DNA of 56,557 nt from NCBI GenBank assembly GCA_001563335.1, contig LRSL01000029.1, positions 1 through 56,557 of the forward strand, in the 5' to 3' direction. The DNA is from Candidatus Thorarchaeota archaeon SMTZ1-45. GTDB lineage: Archaea; Asgardarchaeota; Thorarchaeia; Thorarchaeales; Thorarchaeaceae. Below the pieces are notes generated by a model. The model saw only the letters and a program-made list of their open reading frames with translations. It was not told the origin of the DNA and did not search any database. The translations under genes and the position numbers were made by a program. Shown here piece by piece: positions 35,625-43,525 of this stretch. Every line of letters starts with the position of its first letter. Within the stretch, counting starts at the first letter, position 1.

Positions 35625-36344
35625 TCACTCAGACCTCTTCTGGAACATTATAGCTATTGGTGCATTGGCTTTTCGCCACTCTGCAAGCTTGCCTTCATAA
35701 TTAAGGGGGATTGGGTGTCGACCATGATTTCCTACGACAATGAATAATGTTCCTACTCTTGCCTGTTTAAGAAGCACCTTGATCCAATTATCAGTCCGAC
35801 GAACAATCTTCTCGAGTAAGGTTTTGGGAGGTGTTCTATGACCATATTGAGCATAGAGACTCTCGAAGTCTAAGAAATGGAGATATAGGAGTTCACTCTT
35901 GAAGATGTGTTTTGTTGCCTCAATATAGGTAGCCATATCGTCACGTGGGCGCACAGTATATGATGGGTCGAAGTCCCACTGGACCATATCTTCTTCACGA
36001 CAGACAACACGGGTCACCTTCCCATTGTTCTTGACATGTTGGATTAGGTGAAAGTCGGTTCTATGCCCCTTCAGGAGTCGTTTGATGAGTGGTAGCGCGT
36101 AAGGATCGTTAGTTTCAAGCAGAGCTAAAGCTTCCATGTTCTTGATGAGTGCCTCAGGCTTGTACACCACTGCTTCGAAGAGTCCAAAGTTGTCAATCAT
36201 AATTATTACTACTGCCTTTGGGTTGAACTTCTGCAATAACTCCTTATTTGGAGGAAAGAGTCCTTCTGGAATCTCTATACCTAAGAGTTTCAAGACAGTT
36301 GAAGGAAACTCCAATGCTGTAGTTCGTACCTGTGGAAACGACAT
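35625..36344 (-). CDS. Alkaline phosphatase-superfamily-like protein
   Basis: 239 residues with the IIMIDNFGL strand (metal-binding Asp position), a FDFESLYAQYGHR segment and a VVGNHGRHPIP segment that resembles the usual DHG metal motif with Asn in place of Asp. The nucleophile Ser/Thr is not obvious. It may be a reduced or altered member of the phosphodiesterase/phosphatase superfamily. A single-gene minus-strand unit divergent from get3. Confidence 0.6.
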   Translation of the reverse strand: MSFPQVRTTALEFPSTVLKLLGIEIPEGLFPPNKELLQKFNPKAVVIIMIDNFGLFEAVVYKPEALIKNMEALALLETNDPYALPLIKRLLKGHRTDFHLIQHVKNNGKVTRVVCREEDMVQWDFDPSYTVRPRDDMATYIEATKHIFKSELLYLHFLDFESLYAQYGHRTPPKTLLEKIVRRTDNWIKVLLKQARVGTLFIVVGNHGRHPIPLNYEGKLAEWRKANAPIAIMFQKRSE

Positions 36345-36518
36345 TCAACATTCCTCAGTGGCTTTCCCCTATTTAAGCTTCATAAAGCTCAAGAAGCTTG
36401 TGCAGGCTTGGAGATCATCTTATGTCAATCTTCGTGTTATTCTTCTAGCTTCTTTAACCTATGGCCTATGGAAGGGTTAAAAACCTCAGTGAAAAGACTG
36501 AGCAATAGAGGTAGGTAC

Positions 36519-37481
36519 ATGACCTTAAGGGACATCATTTACAAGGACACTATCAAGTTCATTCTTTCAGGAGGAAAAGGTGGAGTTGGAAAGACTAGCT
36601 GCGCTGGAGCCATGGCAGTATTATCGGCCCGTCACGGTTTCCGGACCCTCGTGCTCTCTACAGATCCAGCTCATAGTCTCAGTGACAGCTTCGATCAAGA
36701 TCTATCAGGTGGAGATATCGTTCCAATCGAGGGGTTCGACAACCTATGGGGAATGGAAATAAGCACTGAGAAAGGAATGGAAGAATTTCAACAGGTAGTG
36801 GGGGATGGTGCTATTGGCCCAGAGGCACAAATGGCTGCAGGGCTGATGGGAGATATGACAGGAATGGCACCACCTGGATCAGACGAAGCAATGGCCTTTG
36901 GAAAAATACTCGAGTTTCTCGAAGACTCATCCTATGACCGTGTTATCTTTGACACCGCACCAACGGGCCACACCCTCAAATTACTTGAACTGCCTGACCT
37001 TTTAGACAGTTGGCTTGGTAAGATACTCACCCTAAGACAACGACTGAGTTCAATGATGGGATCACTTCGAGGACTTTTTGGTGGTGGCGACCAAGAAGAT
37101 GACTCTTGGAAAATGATCCAGCAAACAAAAGACAAGATACGTGCTGCAAGGATTGAACTCTCTGATCCTGATACCACGCAGTTCGTGGTAGTGATGATAC
37201 CTGAAGCTATGGCAGTCTTTGAAACTCAACGACTTCTCACAAGTCTGAATTCTTGGCACATACCTGCAACTCATCTGATAATTAATCAACTAGTTCCTCA
37301 AAACCCGTCATGCAGTTTTTGTTCCAAGAGACATGAGATGCAACAGTCCAATTTAAGAGACATTAGAGAACTGTACTCTGACATGGACCTTACGGAAGTC
37401 CCACTCTTCGATGAAGAAATAAGAGGTGTTGAGGGTCTCACAGAATTAGGAGAGATATTGATTGGAGGAGAGGTTGAATAG
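36519..37481 (+). CDS. Get3/ArsA-type ATPase
   Basis: Cytoplasmic P-loop ATPase of 320 residues related to eukaryotic Get3, which inserts tail-anchored membrane proteins, and to bacterial ArsA. Deviant Walker A GGKGGVGKT (18-26), DTAPTGHTLKLL as switch II with the A-loop signature, a methionine-rich helical client-binding region (MAAGLMGDMTGMAPP), and the CSFC motif that binds zinc at the Get3 dimer interface. ATG 36519 follows GAGGTAGG. A single ATPase half rather than fused ArsA favours Get3. A 34-residue membrane peptide follows after two bases. Confidence 0.9.
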   Translation: MTLRDIIYKDTIKFILSGGKGGVGKTSCAGAMAVLSARHGFRTLVLSTDPAHSLSDSFDQDLSGGDIVPIEGFDNLWGMEISTEKGMEEFQQVVGDGAIGPEAQMAAGLMGDMTGMAPPGSDEAMAFGKILEFLEDSSYDRVIFDTAPTGHTLKLLELPDLLDSWLGKILTLRQRLSSMMGSLRGLFGGGDQEDDSWKMIQQTKDKIRAARIELSDPDTTQFVVVMIPEAMAVFETQRLLTSLNSWHIPATHLIINQLVPQNPSCSFCSKRHEMQQSNLRDIRELYSDMDLTEVPLFDEEIRGVEGLTELGEILIGGEVE

Positions 37482-37483
37482 TA

Positions 37484-37588
37484 ATGAAACGGTCATTGAG
37501 AGTAAAAATTCTTTCAGCGTGTATGATTTTCCTGTTCCTCGCATCATTTGCAGTAGCGATATATCTCATATATAGACCATGGGGCTGA
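37484..37588 (+). CDS. 34-residue single-span micro-membrane protein downstream of Get3
   Basis: ATG at 37484, stop at 37586-37588. A basic head MKRSLRVK, about 22 hydrophobic residues and a short RPWG tail give an N-in, C-out single helix. It begins two bases after the Get3 stop and therefore probably depends on the same mRNA. Too short for homology by eye. Hydrophobicity, position and absence of overlap with other genes argue it is real; Get3 dependence is inference. Confidence 0.6.
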   Translation: MKRSLRVKILSACMIFLFLASFAVAIYLIYRPWG

Positions 37589-37600
37589 AAGTGAATCGAA

Positions 37601-37744
37601 TTAGACACCTTTGACGCGTTTAACGACTGGTGGTCGAATTTTGTATAGAATTCTTCCTCCACAGTATGGACACTTCACACCTGGGAGGGTTTTAAGACCC
37701 TCTGGGGTTACTTCTCTGTGGCATTTATGACAAACATAGACCAT
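37601..37744 (-). CDS. rpo12: RNA polymerase subunit Rpo12 (RpoP)
   Basis: 47-residue zinc-binding subunit of the archaeal RNA polymerase (Rpb12 homologue). It has CHKC near the N-terminus, LKTLPGVKCPYCGGRILYK in the centre and the RPPVVKRVK C-terminus, all hallmarks of the family. ATG at 37744, TAA at 37601-37603. It lies 72 bases after the radical SAM gene and ends 12 bases from the convergent micro-membrane protein gene. Confidence 0.95.
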   Translation of the reverse strand: MVYVCHKCHREVTPEGLKTLPGVKCPYCGGRILYKIRPPVVKRVKGV

Positions 37745-37816
37745 TCCAGTCACCAATGGTTTTCCAAGAGTAAGGCAATATGAAGCTTTTCTTAGGACAC
37801 ATTAGGAGTCTAAGGG

Positions 37817-39400
37817 TCAACTTACAACTTCTCCTTCAACAAGACCGCTGCTCAGTACACGGGTGACTCTAACAAAAAGAAAAGTGCCTGCTGAATAGCC
37901 CCCTAAAACTGTCATGAGTGGACCTTCATCTAGAGGATAAACCATTGTAAACCCGTGATGAGTCTTGGACGGTTCTGCTGCAATGCCTCGAATCAACTCC
38001 CCAAGGTACCTTTCCTTCTTTCTGCGATTAATCGTTTCAGCCTCTCTTCTAAGTATTAGACCGAATTTGTCAGTTAGTGACGATTCAGGATATTTAGCGA
38101 AGGCGGAACCTGGTAATGGTCGGAAACCATACAAGATTATTCGCTCTGCACCAGCCGCACTCACGCTGCGCATGAGCTTGACTGATTGTTCTGTTGTTTC
38201 AGCAGTTTCACCAGGGAGTCCATAAATGAAGTAGACAAAAGGTTTCATGTCATAGGTTTTGGCTACCTTGACAGCACGAATGACATCTTCTGGACTTCCA
38301 CACTTGCCGATCTGACGCATGTGATGTTCGGATCCTGTTTCTAATCCAATATTAGGAGAACTGGAAATCATGGATTTCTTCAGTATTTGAGCAACATCAT
38401 CTGTAAACAAACATGCCTTCATATTTTCAACACCAATATGAACAGACCCATCAGAAACCTGTGGTAGTGAGTTGAGTTGCATAAGTAGATCTTCAATTGC
38501 AGCTAGATTTGCAGGAGGACTACATGGGTCCGTTAGGGGCTCAGGTCCTCTCATGTAATCCAAAAACCCTGGTGCCTCCAGGATGATTCTATGCACGCCT
38601 AGGTTTACTAGCTCTCTAACTTCCTGAATGATGGAAGTTGCAGTCCTACTTCGGGGGGGGCCCCAAGTACCAGGAACGCTACAGAAACCACATCCTGGGG
38701 GAATATCTTCAGGGCATTCCATTCGTGTCAACGAATCTACTGAATCGCAATTATTGCATTCTGAGCATTTTCTACCATCTGCAAGAGGGTATTTTGTCCG
38801 CTTGAAATTTGAACACCCACGCAGTATCTCAACATAGACCTTGCAAGCTTGATAGGCTTGGTAATCAACGATTCTTGTGGTTGAGGGATGAAACCTCTCT
38901 GACAGTTCCTGTGATGAGAGTACGGTTCTTGATTTATTGACTCGAGGCTTATTATCCTCAAGAAAAGCAATGCCATGAATATCTGCGAGCGGGATTTCTT
39001 CACCTAGGAAATCCTTCTCCAATAGTTCATCAAGAGTTCCTTCACCCTCACCAATCACAAGAACATCAGGCTGAATCTGTTTGAGGATGATATCTGGGTC
39101 TGAAGCGATTGGACCTCCCAGAAGTATTCTACCCTTTGACCGGTTATACCTCCAAATTTTGGCAATCTTCTGGACTACTATTAGATCCATTGTCATAGCA
39201 CTTATGGCAAGATGATCAAACCGTTTTAGGACTCCTTTCTTTGAAAGTACTTCCTCTGCTCGACGTATTGCGCATTGAGTTCCATGATTTTCAAGCACAC
39301 CGGCGATTGTACGTGGTCCACAGCCAATTGTGTCTCTTGAACTAGTGCGCTGTCCAGAGCCTGCACTTAGAGCATCAATGATTAGCACTTGACCGGTCAT
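37817..39400 (-). CDS. Radical SAM protein with B12-binding-like N-domain and TRAM-like C-domain
   Basis: 527 residues. The first 150 look like a B12-binding-like alpha/beta domain (LLGGPIASDPD, VIGEGEGTLDELL). The presumed cluster site is ECPEDIPPGCGFC, CX7CX2C rather than the canonical CX3CX2C, preceded by an extra CSECNNC. The barrel has GLETGSEHHMRQIGK and the FIYGLPGET motif. A beta-rich C-terminus (VRVTRVLSSGLVEGEVV) resembles a TRAM nucleic-acid-binding domain, hinting at an RNA substrate. Reaction unknown. Confidence 0.8.
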   Translation of the reverse strand: MTGQVLIIDALSAGSGQRTSSRDTIGCGPRTIAGVLENHGTQCAIRRAEEVLSKKGVLKRFDHLAISAMTMDLIVVQKIAKIWRYNRSKGRILLGGPIASDPDIILKQIQPDVLVIGEGEGTLDELLEKDFLGEEIPLADIHGIAFLEDNKPRVNKSRTVLSSQELSERFHPSTTRIVDYQAYQACKVYVEILRGCSNFKRTKYPLADGRKCSECNNCDSVDSLTRMECPEDIPPGCGFCSVPGTWGPPRSRTATSIIQEVRELVNLGVHRIILEAPGFLDYMRGPEPLTDPCSPPANLAAIEDLLMQLNSLPQVSDGSVHIGVENMKACLFTDDVAQILKKSMISSSPNIGLETGSEHHMRQIGKCGSPEDVIRAVKVAKTYDMKPFVYFIYGLPGETAETTEQSVKLMRSVSAAGAERIILYGFRPLPGSAFAKYPESSLTDKFGLILRREAETINRRKKERYLGELIRGIAAEPSKTHHGFTMVYPLDEGPLMTVLGGYSAGTFLFVRVTRVLSSGLVEGEVVS

Positions 39401-39543
39401 TATCGATAGAGAAATAGTTCATGGCTGGCTCTTTACTGTTACCTAACCCATTTTTTGCATAGACTCATAGCACTTTTAAGGCTCTAAGACTACATCTTGT
39501 TCCGGCAGAAAAAGATAGCCAAAACTAAGGAGTATAATGCTGC

Positions 39544-39888
39544 GTGAGCGACGACGAAGGCGGAATTTGCCCGAATTGCGGACTGCCTCAGGACCTATGC
39601 GTCTGTGAAACGATAGCACAGGAAGAGGCAAGGATTACTGTAACTATTGAACGAAGAAAATGGGGTCGTTTGACAACAATTGTGGAAGGTTTTGACAAGA
39701 ACATTGACCTCAGTGATTTATCGACCAAGTTGAAGGCAAAACTTGCTTGTGGAGGTGCTGCAAAGCATGGCCATATTGAGCTTCAGGGAGACCACCGAGG
39801 GTCAATTCAAGAAGTGCTTTCCAAGCTAGGATTTCCAGAAGAAATGGTACAAGTGGACTGGTCGTTTCAGGCAACAGGAAGAAGATAG
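39544..39888 (+). CDS. Translation initiation factor aIF1 (SUI1 family)
   Basis: 114 residues; aIF1 binds the small subunit and enforces start-codon fidelity. A short N-terminal CPNCG...LCVC zinc knuckle precedes the SUI1 fold (RKWGRLTTIVEGF, LACGGAAKHGHIELQGDH). GTG at 39544 is the start. It is convergent with TFB-2. In many archaea this gene lies in the r-protein operon next to rnp1; here it is elsewhere. Confidence 0.94.
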   Translation: MSDDEGGICPNCGLPQDLCVCETIAQEEARITVTIERRKWGRLTTIVEGFDKNIDLSDLSTKLKAKLACGGAAKHGHIELQGDHRGSIQEVLSKLGFPEEMVQVDWSFQATGRR

Positions 39889-39910
39889 TTGAAAGGTAGT
39901 TGTCTAGATT

Positions 39911-40879
39911 CTAACTGAGACTCATTGAATCGATTCCAAGTTTCTTAACAATTTCCTTGTATCGATTCCTAACAGTCACCTCAGTGACTCTGGCAACCTC
40001 AGCGATTTCACGTTGTGTCCTGCGTTCATCAAGCATAATAGATGCAACATAGATAGCTGCTGCCGCTAGACCTAATGGATCTCGACCAATGGTGAGACCG
40101 ATATCTCTACTTCTCTGTAGAATCTCCACAGTTCTCAATTGCACTGGACTTGACAGAGAGAGCTGAGAGGCAAAACGGGATATATAATCGATTGGATTGC
40201 TGAGAGGTATCTTGATAGCAAGACTTCGTAAGAGTAATCGATAGCATTGACCTAGTTTCTTCTTATCAACCCTTGAAGCATCAGCAACCTCATCCAAAGG
40301 ACGAGGTTTCTTTCTAATTCTGCATGCAGCATAAAGCGTTGCAGCAACCATGGCTTCAATGGAACGTCCTCTCACAAGTTTTTGAAGGATTGATTTTCGA
40401 TACAATAGCGCTGCTAATTCACGGATTGGGCTTGGAATCCCTAGCTGGGAGGATAGACGTTCGAGTTCTGACATTGCTTGCGCCAAGTTCCTATCCATGG
40501 AACTGTGAACACGCGATCGTATCTGCCATTTTCTCAGTCGATAGATTTCTGATCTTCGTGTTGGACTGAGCTTCTTTCCTGAGGTGTCTCGATCTCTCCA
40601 ATCAATCACGGTCGACAAACCCTTGTCGTGGACTGTATATCTTATTGGTGCACCTACACGGCTACGCGCATCACTCTCTTCTGAGCTGAACGCTCGCCAT
40701 TCCGCACCAGTGTCAATCCTATGATCAGATAGAACAAGCCCACATCCACCACAGACACGCTCACCTCGAGTCATGTCCTCAACAACAGATATGGAACCAC
40801 ACTCAGAACAAGCAATTGGCTCAACGGCCGCATCAGAAACGGCACCCTTTCTATCAGAAGCACCACGCGTACGGTCCAA
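39911..40879 (-). CDS. tfb: Transcription initiation factor TFIIB (TFB), copy 2
   Basis: 322 residues with zinc ribbon CSECGS...CGGCGL, B-reader EWRAFSSEE, two cyclin folds and the TEVTVRNRYKEI recognition helix. It is colinear with TFB-1 (23012-23956) but has diverged substantially through the cyclin domains, so the two may serve different promoters. The upstream region carries two GAAACATTAA repeats 22 bases apart. Confidence 0.96.
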   Translation of the reverse strand: MDRTRGASDRKGAVSDAAVEPIACSECGSISVVEDMTRGERVCGGCGLVLSDHRIDTGAEWRAFSSEESDARSRVGAPIRYTVHDKGLSTVIDWRDRDTSGKKLSPTRRSEIYRLRKWQIRSRVHSSMDRNLAQAMSELERLSSQLGIPSPIRELAALLYRKSILQKLVRGRSIEAMVAATLYAACRIRKKPRPLDEVADASRVDKKKLGQCYRLLLRSLAIKIPLSNPIDYISRFASQLSLSSPVQLRTVEILQRSRDIGLTIGRDPLGLAAAAIYVASIMLDERRTQREIAEVARVTEVTVRNRYKEIVKKLGIDSMSLS

Positions 40880-40992
40880 TCTCTCTCCTCCGTGTTAGTT
40901 GGAACCGGAAAAACCGCCAGAATACACTGCTTGGTCATTGCTTTGAAGACAGTCTCCCGGAACCCACAATAAACCAAATGAAAAAAGAACTT

Positions 40993-41024
40993 TTAATGTT
41001 TCTGAATTAATAGATTAATGTTTC
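40993..41024 (-). promoter_or_regulatory. TFB-2 promoter region with direct repeats
   Basis: Read on the minus strand, GAAACATTAA occurs at 41024-41015 and 41002-40993, exactly 22 bases apart, about two helical turns. The proximal copy continues as AAAG and may itself be the BRE/TATA, so the repeat could be a duplicated core promoter or a pair of regulator sites. Confidence 0.4.
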
Positions 41025-41057
41025 AAAACTTGTTTACGCATGCATAAATGGCCTAGA

Positions 41058-41987
41058 TTAGGTAGTTCTTTCGTGTCCACGCTCAGTGATTATGACTGTA
41101 TGCTCATGCTGCGATACAAACTCTCCCTTTTCTTCAGCAAGGATGTGATGTCCAAAGAGTGCCCCGTTCTTTTCAAGCTCTTTAATGGCCATCTCAAGTG
41201 AAGCAGGTGACATCTGTTCAGCAAGCCATCGTTTAGCGAATGGAAACTCTTTGTACTCCTTCCTAGCAATCCCCAGGAACTGTTTTGTCCCTTTGAATCG
41301 TACTGGAACTCTAATTGGTAGAAGTTGGTATATTAGAGGCCGTGGTAGATCAGAGATGTTTCCAGATCCTGTACTGGCGAAAGTTTCAATGGCATAAACC
41401 TCGCCCTCCTCAACAAGCACCTCAGACTTACCAGAGATACAAGGTACTTGCTTCTCAGCGTGCAGCTCGTATTCTTTGAGCTGGTGTCCTGAGAGCTGTT
41501 TTATTGGTTCAAAACCAGCAGCTTGGATTGTGTCTTCAATCAATGCACCAATTGTGTTGAGTTTAGCACCAGGGCGCATCATCTGGACAGCAACATTCGT
41601 GGCATCAACTGCCGCTTTGACAAGTTTCTCATGGTCAGGATTGAGTGCTATTGTAAATGCTGTATCTGCAATGCACCCATCAATATGAGACCCACAATCG
41701 ACTGTTACTAAATCTCCTTCCTCAATGACAGTTTCATCATTCAGTGGGGATGTATAATGTGCGGCAATATTGTTCAACGCCACATTACATGGAAATGATG
41801 TGCCCGATGAGTTCTCTCGGATATAATTCTCAACTGTGTCAATGATATCAATGACCTTTGTGCCAGGCTTCACCATTGGACGAGCTAAGTCTAGGGCATC
41901 ACGAGCAACGATGCCAGCACGACGCCATTTGTCCCAAGGATCCTCTGGTGCTTCTTCGTCTTTGTCAACGGGTCTATCATCTGCCAT
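41058..41987 (-). CDS. map: Methionine aminopeptidase, type II
   Basis: 309 residues. Removes initiator methionine from nascent proteins. It has the pita-bread fold with VTVDCGSHIDGCIADTAFT (first two metal Asp), the HQLKEYELH segment (metal His), AIETFAS (metal Glu), the helical type II insertion after the His, and the C-terminal EHTVIITE Glu. An acidic 20-residue N-terminal extension is present. Third in a minus-strand series after GGGP synthase and roadblock. Confidence 0.95.
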   Translation of the reverse strand: MADDRPVDKDEEAPEDPWDKWRRAGIVARDALDLARPMVKPGTKVIDIIDTVENYIRENSSGTSFPCNVALNNIAAHYTSPLNDETVIEEGDLVTVDCGSHIDGCIADTAFTIALNPDHEKLVKAAVDATNVAVQMMRPGAKLNTIGALIEDTIQAAGFEPIKQLSGHQLKEYELHAEKQVPCISGKSEVLVEEGEVYAIETFASTGSGNISDLPRPLIYQLLPIRVPVRFKGTKQFLGIARKEYKEFPFAKRWLAEQMSPASLEMAIKELEKNGALFGHHILAEEKGEFVSQHEHTVIITERGHERTT

Positions 41988-42047
41988 GAAATCACCAACT
42001 AAGTGGCTCGTGCTGGGTTTGATAGATAAAAGTGACGGAAAGACAAT

Positions 42048-42443
42048 CTATGAAAGAACTTTCTCGATACGTTTGGCAATACGGGTCATCATAAAGAACA
42101 TGTAACCAATGTTAGCTCGTTTGGTCGTAAGGACTGCGAGGATGGCATCAGCACCAGCATCGCAAATGATGACATACCCAGTTTCACCCTCAATGAGCAT
42201 TCTCACAAGCGGACCGCGTTTGAGTTGCTTGAAGACCTTTCGTGTGGCCTCCTGTATCTGGGTGGATCTTCCTGCTATCACATCCTCATCCGGGACCAAA
42301 TTCTCATCAGTCCCTTCAGGATAATGAGAACAGATAGTAAGCCCCTGTGATTTCGAAATGACAGCACTTGCTTCTACATTTCCTTGAGATGCTCGGCTCA
42401 AGTCTAGTAGAAGCTCATTCAACATTTCGGTCTTTGAGGACAA
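42048..42443 (-). CDS. Roadblock/LC7-domain protein
   Basis: 131 residues forming one alpha-beta roadblock/LC7 domain: helix, strands around AVISKSQGLTICSHYP, and VIICDAGADAILAVLT. Such proteins dimerise and regulate small GTPases, and they are abundant in Asgard archaea next to Ras-like GTPases. No GTPase is encoded nearby; its neighbours are GGGP synthase and methionine aminopeptidase on the same strand. Confidence 0.85.
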   Translation of the reverse strand: MSSKTEMLNELLLDLSRASQGNVEASAVISKSQGLTICSHYPEGTDENLVPDEDVIAGRSTQIQEATRKVFKQLKRGPLVRMLIEGETGYVIICDAGADAILAVLTTKRANIGYMFFMMTRIAKRIEKVLS

Positions 42444-42493
42444 GGTAAGGTAATCCTCCCATGGCGTCTTTGGTCCAATGGATTGTCAAGTAT

Positions 42494-43267
42494 TTAAACT
42501 CTCTTGGCGCCTGCTTTCTTAAGTCCCTTGATAATCTTAGCTAGCTCAGCCCCCTGATCACCTTGGACATGTTTTTCAAGGTAGGTCCCCTGTACCACAA
42601 TGGATGCTCCAGCCTCAATAGCAGCCACAACTGATTTCTCGTCATTAAAGCCCCCACCGGTAATAACTGGAATGTCTATATATTTAGAAACCGTTTCAAT
42701 CATCTCAAGCGGCACTCCACCACCTTCAGCGCCACTCCCGGCTTCAAGGTATACCAACTTCATCCCTAGAAGCTCAGCAGCTATAGCATACATAGCAGGG
42801 AGTTTGGGTTTGTCTCTTGGAAAAGGCTTTGCATCTCCTACCCATGCAGCTGTCTTGCCTGGTGCAACAATAAGGTATGCCATTGGAATTGTTTCAAGCC
42901 CCATGAGCTTAATCTTTGGAGCAGCGAGAGCTTGGGCACCTATGATGTAGTAGGGATTTGTGCTGTTAAGAAGTGTCATGAAGAACATCGCATCAGCATT
43001 TTCTGTAACTCCAGTTATATTACCTGGAAATAGAATTGTTGGAATGTCTACTGCATCACAAATCTTTTCACACGCATCATCAATCACACCGAAGATTGTG
43101 CTACCCCCAATCATGATTGCATCGCTACCTGCTTTTTCAGCTAGGTGTGCTATCTCTACTATATTCTCAATTCTTGTGGACAAAGGGTCGGGATCTAGAA
43201 GTGAGAAGTGACATGCACCATCAGTTTCGAGTTTTTCCGTAATATATTTCCAGACCTTTCCGGCCAT
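42494..43267 (-). CDS. Geranylgeranylglyceryl phosphate synthase
   Basis: TIM-barrel prenyltransferase, 257 residues, making the first ether bond of archaeal membrane lipids from glycerol-1-phosphate and GGPP. Signatures: FSLLDPDP, the AGSDAIMIGGST strand, YLEAGSGA, and PVITGGGFND with the phosphate-binding loop, ending in GTYLEK. The length and Tyr/Glu motif favour GGGPS over PcrB. This gene by itself argues for archaeal lipids. Confidence 0.95.
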   Translation of the reverse strand: MAGKVWKYITEKLETDGACHFSLLDPDPLSTRIENIVEIAHLAEKAGSDAIMIGGSTIFGVIDDACEKICDAVDIPTILFPGNITGVTENADAMFFMTLLNSTNPYYIIGAQALAAPKIKLMGLETIPMAYLIVAPGKTAAWVGDAKPFPRDKPKLPAMYAIAAELLGMKLVYLEAGSGAEGGGVPLEMIETVSKYIDIPVITGGGFNDEKSVVAAIEAGASIVVQGTYLEKHVQGDQGAELAKIIKGLKKAGAKRV

Positions 43268-43500
43268 TAGCTAGCCTCCCAATTGATAGTGTTTCCCACT
43301 TGCCATGCTTTTTACGCTTTTGGTAAACTCCCAGGATGCATTCATGACTTGATAAAGGGAAAAATCTAACTAGAAAGCCTCTAATGAGTTCCAGATCAAA
43401 TCAGAATGTGAAGACTGCAATCTATCTGAAATATCGTGAAGTTATCCCAGTTTCTTATTCTCAACCTTTATTACTAGTGATGAATGAAGCTGCCAAGTTG

Positions 43501-43514
43501 CGTTCTGCAGAACG
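43501..43514. promoter_or_regulatory. Perfect 14-bp palindrome upstream of hdrA
   Basis: CGTTCTGCAGAACG at 43501-43514 ends 11 bases before the hdrA ATG, and its last G begins the GAGG ribosome site (43514-43517). As RNA it could fold only as a tight hairpin or dimer, so an operator overlapping the ribosome site is more plausible. A TATA-like TTTATTA lies near 43468. Confidence 0.35.
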
Positions 43515-43525
43515 AGGCCTAGTAA

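Noticed and set aside
43470..43525. C/D box sRNA upstream of hdrA (GTGATGA present)
   Set aside because: No matching CTGA D box or second C'/D' pair at proper spacing.
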